A stretch of DNA of 64,000 bases from an uncultured Eubacteriales bacterium. GTDB taxonomy: Bacteria; Bacillota; Clostridia; Oscillospirales; Acutalibacteraceae. The position numbers were made by a program, and so were the translations under genes. Below the pieces are notes generated by a model. It worked only from the letters and a program-made list of their open reading frames with translations. It did no database searches and was not told where the DNA came from. The stretch is taken from assembly GCA_934457415.1 (NCBI GenBank), contig CAKSHM010000004.1, forward strand, positions 150,061-214,060. Direction: 5' to 3'. This document shows positions 60,024 to 64,000 of this stretch, piece after piece (position 1 is the stretch's first letter; each line of letters starts with the position of its first letter).

Positions 60024-61121
60024 TCAGGCGTTATCTTTTATTATATTTTCTTTTCCGCTAAAATTCAAAATATCTTTTTTTAGCGAGCCGTTGGCTACTG
60101 AATTTGAAGTAACTATACAATCAGTACAATTTTTAAGCACAACAGAATAATCGGGCGACTGAGTGCCTTTGCCGTGATCGTCTTTTCCTGCACCGAAAAC
60201 ATTTGCATTTATAACGGTGTTATCGGTCTCATTAAGGAAAATATGCGAATTCAAGTATGTGTCTTCTTCAAAATCGGGACGGTATTTACCGCTGCGCCTG
60301 AATATATTTCCGTTAAGAGTTATTGAGTTTGAGCGGTATTTACCTGAGCGTATCTGCACCGACGGACCGTAGGCTCGGTCAAAGCAGTTATTGTTTATAT
60401 TGAGCGAACCGCCGAAAGCAATATTTATGCCGCCGTTATGATTCCACTCAATTCGGTTGCCCGTAATTGAGAATGACGCAAAATCACCGTCGCTGTAAAT
60501 AGCCGCGCCGCGGTTTGTATGCATAATATTATCGGTAATCCAGCCGTCCCAACCTGTAAGATAGATTGCGTTTTTGCCGTTTGCCATTATCATACAACCT
60601 TTTACGGTAAAAGCAAAAATATGCTGAAGATGAATTCCGTCGCCGCCGAAATTTTTAATCTGGCAGTTTTCTATCACAAAAGAGTCTTCTCTGAAGCCCT
60701 CCTGAGTAGGCTCGGGGAACAGGTTTTTCTCCTTAAAAAGCTCGTAATTATCCCTTGTGGAATAATCCTCCCAAAAAACGCCTATTCCGCAGGCACCGGA
60801 TTCTGAAACCTCATCGCCGAGCAGCTGCAGACCGATTATGCGGCAGCCGTGCGCTCCCGTAAGATTTAAAAGACAGTCGGCGTTTTCATCGTTAAGTGAA
60901 AGTATTGAACCGCCGTATTCGCGGTATCCCCAACCTGAAAAACCCGAAAGAGTCACACTTGGCGGAACGGTCAGTTCTCCGCACATAAATTTCCCCGGCG
61001 GCACCGTAACGCAGCCTTTTGTTTTTCCGGCTTTATCAAGAGCGGCTTGAATTGCCGAAGTACAGTCGGTTGCTCCGTCACCAACCGCACCGAAATCGGT
61101 TATATCAAAAACATTTTCCAA
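60024..61121 (-). CDS. Right-handed beta-helix (pectate-lyase-3-like) protein, unsecreted
   Basis: A 365-residue protein beginning FDITDFGAVGDGATDCTSAI, the classic start of pectate lyase superfamily/GH28-type beta-helix proteins. Repeated coils follow (GDGIHLQHIF, NGKNAIYLTGWDGW, HTNRGAAIYSDGDF, WNHNGGINIAFGG). There is no signal peptide, so it should act inside the cell, perhaps on an imported oligosaccharide. The catalytic type (lyase, hydrolase or epimerase) cannot be told. The start is TTG at 61121 with AAAAGGATG upstream, six bases after the kinase-epimerase gene, so it belongs to the same operon. Confidence 0.8.
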   Translation of the reverse strand: MENVFDITDFGAVGDGATDCTSAIQAALDKAGKTKGCVTVPPGKFMCGELTVPPSVTLSGFSGWGYREYGGSILSLNDENADCLLNLTGAHGCRIIGLQLLGDEVSESGACGIGVFWEDYSTRDNYELFKEKNLFPEPTQEGFREDSFVIENCQIKNFGGDGIHLQHIFAFTVKGCMIMANGKNAIYLTGWDGWITDNIMHTNRGAAIYSDGDFASFSITGNRIEWNHNGGINIAFGGSLNINNNCFDRAYGPSVQIRSGKYRSNSITLNGNIFRRSGKYRPDFEEDTYLNSHIFLNETDNTVINANVFGAGKDDHGKGTQSPDYSVVLKNCTDCIVTSNSVANGSLKKDILNFSGKENIIKDNA

Positions 61122-61127
61122 ATATAA

Positions 61128-62687
61128 TCATCCTTTTACTTTTTTAATCAGCTTATCTACTCCCTGTTTTACAGAAAAATCGGAATTAAATATGCTTGAG
61201 CTTCCGCAAACTATAATATCGGCACCCGAGGCGACCATTTCGGGAGCATTTTCAAAACTGCAATTGCCGTCAACCTCTATCTGTATGCTGTTTCCTCCGT
61301 GGGAATCAAGATAGCTGCGAACACTTTTAATCTTTTTTATACCGTAGTCGACAATTTTCTGTCCTGCAAATCCGGGATTTACTGTCATCACGAGCACTAT
61401 ATCTATCTGCGGTAAAACTTCTTTTAAAAACTCTATCGGAGTCGACGGATTCAGAGCAATTCCTACTCGGCACCCTTTTTCCTTAATTTTATCAATAGCG
61501 CGCTGAACATGAAATGTACTTTCAAAATGAAAAGAAATTATATCCTCGGAATTTAAATGCAGCATATCTATTACCGATTCAGGTGAATCAGCCATTATAT
61601 GAACATCAAGAGGGATACTTTTGCGTTTTTTTATTTTGTTGATAAATTCGGCGGGAATCATCATGTTGGGAACAAAATGATTGTCCATCATATCACAATG
61701 AAGATATTTAATATTTGCTTGTGACAGTTCGTCAATCGCATTTTCAAGGTTAAGAATGTCGGCGCACATAATTGAGGCGGAAATTTCAAAATCCTGTTTT
61801 CTTATTTCAGGTAAAAGTGCGGCACCGACCATCGGTGCGTTTTCTCCGAGAGCTGCTGTTTTAAGTTCGGTATTTGTACCGGTATTGTAACAGTATTCTT
61901 TAATCTTCTTAAAAAGCGGGTGTATATATAATTCTGTTTGATTGATAAGACCTCCGCTGAAAACGATTATCTCCGGAGAAATTATGTTGACAAGTGAAGA
62001 TATACCGTTTGCCAAAAGCTCCACGGCATTGTTTATTGCTTCCCTGCATTTACCGCTGCCGTTTTTTGCGGCTTCAAATAAATCCTTGGCATTGCTTTTC
62101 CCACCGAGTAATTCCCTTGCGGTTTTGTCCAACCCTTTTCCGGCTGTATAAGCTTCAAGACAGCCGCTTTTTCCGCAGCCGCATTGTCTTGTTCCGCCTT
62201 TTATATGAGTGTGTCCAAGTTCTCCGGCATTACCTAACCCTCCTGAATACAGCTTTCCGTTTATGATAATTCCTGTACCTATTCCCGTACCGAGAGTTAT
62301 GCAGACAAATGTTTTGTATTCTTTTTCGCTTATAATATATTCGGCATAAGCCGCCGCCCGCGAATCCTGAATCATAGTGCATGGAATACCTGTTGTTTCT
62401 TCTGTACGGTAGGCGGTTTCAGAGTTAAGGATATCAATATTAGGTGCTTTAAGCAACTGATGTCCGTCTTCACTTACAGTTCCGGGGACTCCTATTCCGC
62501 AGCAACCGATGTCATGCGACGAAAACCCTGTTTCTTTATAAAATTCAATGAGAAATCCGTTTATCAAATTCGGTATGTTATCAGTGTCGCAAACCTTATA
62601 AATACTGTTTTTAATTATGCGGTTTTTTTCATCCAGCACGCCTATATTGATTTTTGTGCCGCCGATATCAACTCCTAACCTCAGCAT
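61128..62687 (-). CDS. ROK sugar kinase fused to AlsE/Rpe-type epimerase
   Basis: A 519-residue fusion. Residues 1-300 are a ROK kinase: GVDIGGTKINIGVLD, GCCGIGVPGTV, and a zinc motif CGCGKSGCLEAY. Residues 302-519 are a pentose/hexulose-phosphate 3-epimerase barrel: LHCDMMDNHFVPN with His330 and Asp332, DVHIM with His363, MTVNPGFAGQ, and EVDGNCS with Asp473. The TVNPGFAGQ and EVDGNCS forms are nearer to allulose-6-phosphate epimerase AlsE (MTVDPGFAGQ, EVDGSCN) than to Rpe (EVDGGI). With rpiB upstream (7-base overlap) this suggests D-allose use: kinase, isomerase, epimerase to fructose-6-phosphate. Other sugars remain possible. Confidence 0.88.
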   Translation of the reverse strand: MLRLGVDIGGTKINIGVLDEKNRIIKNSIYKVCDTDNIPNLINGFLIEFYKETGFSSHDIGCCGIGVPGTVSEDGHQLLKAPNIDILNSETAYRTEETTGIPCTMIQDSRAAAYAEYIISEKEYKTFVCITLGTGIGTGIIINGKLYSGGLGNAGELGHTHIKGGTRQCGCGKSGCLEAYTAGKGLDKTARELLGGKSNAKDLFEAAKNGSGKCREAINNAVELLANGISSLVNIISPEIIVFSGGLINQTELYIHPLFKKIKEYCYNTGTNTELKTAALGENAPMVGAALLPEIRKQDFEISASIMCADILNLENAIDELSQANIKYLHCDMMDNHFVPNMMIPAEFINKIKKRKSIPLDVHIMADSPESVIDMLHLNSEDIISFHFESTFHVQRAIDKIKEKGCRVGIALNPSTPIEFLKEVLPQIDIVLVMTVNPGFAGQKIVDYGIKKIKSVRSYLDSHGGNSIQIEVDGNCSFENAPEMVASGADIIVCGSSSIFNSDFSVKQGVDKLIKKVKG

Positions 62688-63133
62688 ATTTCTTCTCCGT
62701 TTTCTATTTCGGAAATCATATCTATACGCTTACGGTGTCTGCCGCTCTCATATTCGGCGGTTAAAAATTCTTCGACGATCATTTCCGCCAAAGATGAACC
62801 GACAACCCTTGAACCGAAAGCAATTATGTTGGCATTATTATGAGCCCTTGATAATTTTGCCGAATAGGGCTCTGAACATACGGCGGCTCGTATACCTTTA
62901 ACCTTGTTTGCGGCCAGCGATATTCCTATTCCCGTTCCGCAAATAAGAATTCCGAAATCAAATTCCTTATTTGCAACGGCGCGCGCCACTTTATAACCGT
63001 ATAACGGATAATCTGTCCGTTCCTCGCTTGAAGTCCCGAAGTCCGTGACATCATACCCTTTGTTTTCAAGAAAATTCTTAATATGAGTTTTAAGCTTTAC
63101 TGCCGTATGATCGTTTCCTATTGCAATTTTCAT
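62681..63133 (-). CDS. rpiB: RpiB/AlsI-type sugar-phosphate isomerase
   Basis: A 150-residue RpiB/LacAB family isomerase. It opens IAIGNDHTAVKLKTHI, with Asp8 and His9, and has the catalytic Cys65 in LICGTGIGIS, then RAAVCSEPYSAKLSRAHNNAN and the C-terminal FLTAEYESGRHRKRIDMI. Family members convert ribose-5-phosphate or allose-6-phosphate to the ketose. Its operon with a ROK kinase and an AlsE-like epimerase favours the allose-6-phosphate role. AGGAGGCG precedes the ATG. It is the first gene of the operon, divergent from an AraC regulator. Confidence 0.92.
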   Translation of the reverse strand: MKIAIGNDHTAVKLKTHIKNFLENKGYDVTDFGTSSEERTDYPLYGYKVARAVANKEFDFGILICGTGIGISLAANKVKGIRAAVCSEPYSAKLSRAHNNANIIAFGSRVVGSSLAEMIVEEFLTAEYESGRHRKRIDMISEIENGEEIC

Positions 63134-63201
63134 ATAATCGCCTCCTTAAATATTATAAAACCTTAATTTTTATTTTCACATATAAAAAAGCGATTAAAAT
63201 A

Positions 63202-63230
63202 TTGCCAAAACCGACTTTTTAATTTATAAT
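63202..63230 (+). promoter_or_regulatory. Promoter of the AraC gene at 63246
   Basis: TTGCCA at 63202-63207 and TATAAT at 63225-63230, 17-bp spacer. On the other strand a TATAAT (63157-63152) with a poor -35 could serve rpiB, which would fit activation by the regulator. Confidence 0.7.
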
Positions 63231-63245
63231 ACTAATTAAAAGGAG

Positions 63246-63989
63246 ATGATGTATTTGGATAGCTATTACTGTCATAAAGGTGTTGTCGCTCAAAAATCAT
63301 GCCATAAACATCAGCACTCCGTATTCGAAATAGTTTATCAGTTAACCGGTCAAAACACCACTTTGATAAACGGAAACGCGTATGTTATGCGACCTGCGGA
63401 TGTTCTTATTATTCCGCCGTATACACCTCACGAGATATCTTCAGGCGAAGAATTTACAGATTTATATTTTCAAACGGATAAGCTTTGTTTTGATTCGGTT
63501 AAAAAAATCTCTGATATTTCCGGTGAGATATTTGAAGTGTTAAACCTGTTGAATTCCGTTCTTATTGAAAAGAAAAAGTATTACCTTAAAATTTGTGAAA
63601 ATCTCAAAGACTGTTTAGAGCTGCTTATAATTGAATACTTAAATATCACACACAAATATCCTTTTGCCGAAAAATTACAAAGTGAATTAAATGAAAATAT
63701 ATCAAGCTGCGATTTTTCCGTTTCAGATGCCATAGCAAAAACAGGATATAATGAAGATTATATTCGGCGCTGCTTTAAAGAAATCTATGAAAAAACGCCG
63801 CTGGAATATCTTACCGAAATGAGAATAAAAAAAGCAAAAAGCCTTCTGTTGCAGCCGTGCCGCCATTCGATCCTTGAAATTGCAATAAGCTGCGGTTTCT
63901 CGGATCCGCTTTATTTTTCAAAATGCTTTAAAATAAAATGCGGCTTGTCGCCGAGAAATTACAGAAATTTATATATGAAAAAAGGGTAG
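63246..63989 (+). CDS. AraC-family regulator of the rpiB/kinase-epimerase operon
   Basis: A 247-residue regulator with a cupin sensor (KHQHSVFEIVYQLTGQ, RPADVLIIPPYTPHE) and an AraC-type C-terminal domain (SDAIAKTGYNEDYIRRCFKE, ILEIAISCGFSDPLYFSKCF, GLSPRNYRN). It is divergent from rpiB and likely controls that operon. The start is unclear: ATG at 63246 or 63249 lies too near the AGGAG (63241-63245), while a TTG at 63255 has the best spacing and would shorten the protein by three residues. Confidence 0.9.
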   Translation: MMYLDSYYCHKGVVAQKSCHKHQHSVFEIVYQLTGQNTTLINGNAYVMRPADVLIIPPYTPHEISSGEEFTDLYFQTDKLCFDSVKKISDISGEIFEVLNLLNSVLIEKKKYYLKICENLKDCLELLIIEYLNITHKYPFAEKLQSELNENISSCDFSVSDAIAKTGYNEDYIRRCFKEIYEKTPLEYLTEMRIKKAKSLLLQPCRHSILEIAISCGFSDPLYFSKCFKIKCGLSPRNYRNLYMKKG

Positions 63990-64000
63990 GTGCTCTATAT

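Overview
The window looks like a chromosomal segment of a low-to-moderate-GC, spore-forming, anaerobic Firmicute, most likely a gut Clostridia of the Oscillospiraceae/Ruminococcaceae type. The signs are PolC, a ParB-family noc gene beside mnmE-mnmG-rsmG, a gerA-type germination operon, bofA, QueH, a T-box leader, a class B sortase, a Na+-pumping decarboxylase operon and several AraC-regulated plant-sugar loci. Most of it is housekeeping DNA with short accessory insertions. No prophage, transposase gene or CRISPR array was seen.

Layout. 1-3.1 kb: a broken TPM-domain gene, a stand-alone 5S rRNA gene with its own promoter and terminator, a small unknown gene, queH and serS. 3.1-5.6 kb: sortase and ABC exporter. 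5.8-8.8 kb: a T-box leader, apparently reading tyrosine, before a three-gene TrpXYZ-type ABC importer. 8.9-14.9 kb: bofA, a membrane protein, a PrsA-like lipoprotein, mfd and pth. 15-18.3 kb: a germinant-receptor operon whose C subunit is cut short by a 276-bp inverted-repeat element. 18.3-24.1 kb: malQ, a Dabb protein, two tRNA-Ser genes and the oxaloacetate-decarboxylase-type operon. 24.2-29.2 kb: mnmE-mnmG-rsmG-noc.

29.3-30.3 kb holds a SLOG-domain gene divergent from an XRE-type regulator. A second copy of the SLOG gene, with a different regulator, sits at 59.0-59.9 kb. 30.5-34.1 kb: an AraC regulator divergent from a family 3 glycoside hydrolase. 34.2-39 kb: tRNA-Gly, a CapA-like phosphoesterase, and an AraC regulator with rhaA and rhaD. 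39.4-49.5 kb: the conserved pyrH-frr-uppS-cdsA-dxr-rseP-ispG-polC cluster, whose PolC lacks the inserted 3'-5' exonuclease. 49.6-58.9 kb: M23 peptidase, a 39-residue lipoprotein, phosphoesterase, P-loop protein, pgi, dacF, a DUF1846 protein, and metY-metA for methionine synthesis through O-acetylhomoserine. 60-64 kb: an AraC-linked operon of rpiB, a sugar-kinase/epimerase fusion and an unsecreted beta-helix protein; the first two could convert D-allose to fructose-6-phosphate.

The most unusual items are the duplicated SLOG cassette with swapped regulators, the exonuclease-less PolC with a complete PHP metal site, the kinase-epimerase fusion, the tyrosine T-box on a tryptophan-type transporter, the inverted-repeat element whose ends resemble a tRNA T-arm, and three genes whose Shine-Dalgarno spacing points to AUU or AUC starts. 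All calls come from reading sequence and recalled family knowledge; no searches were run.
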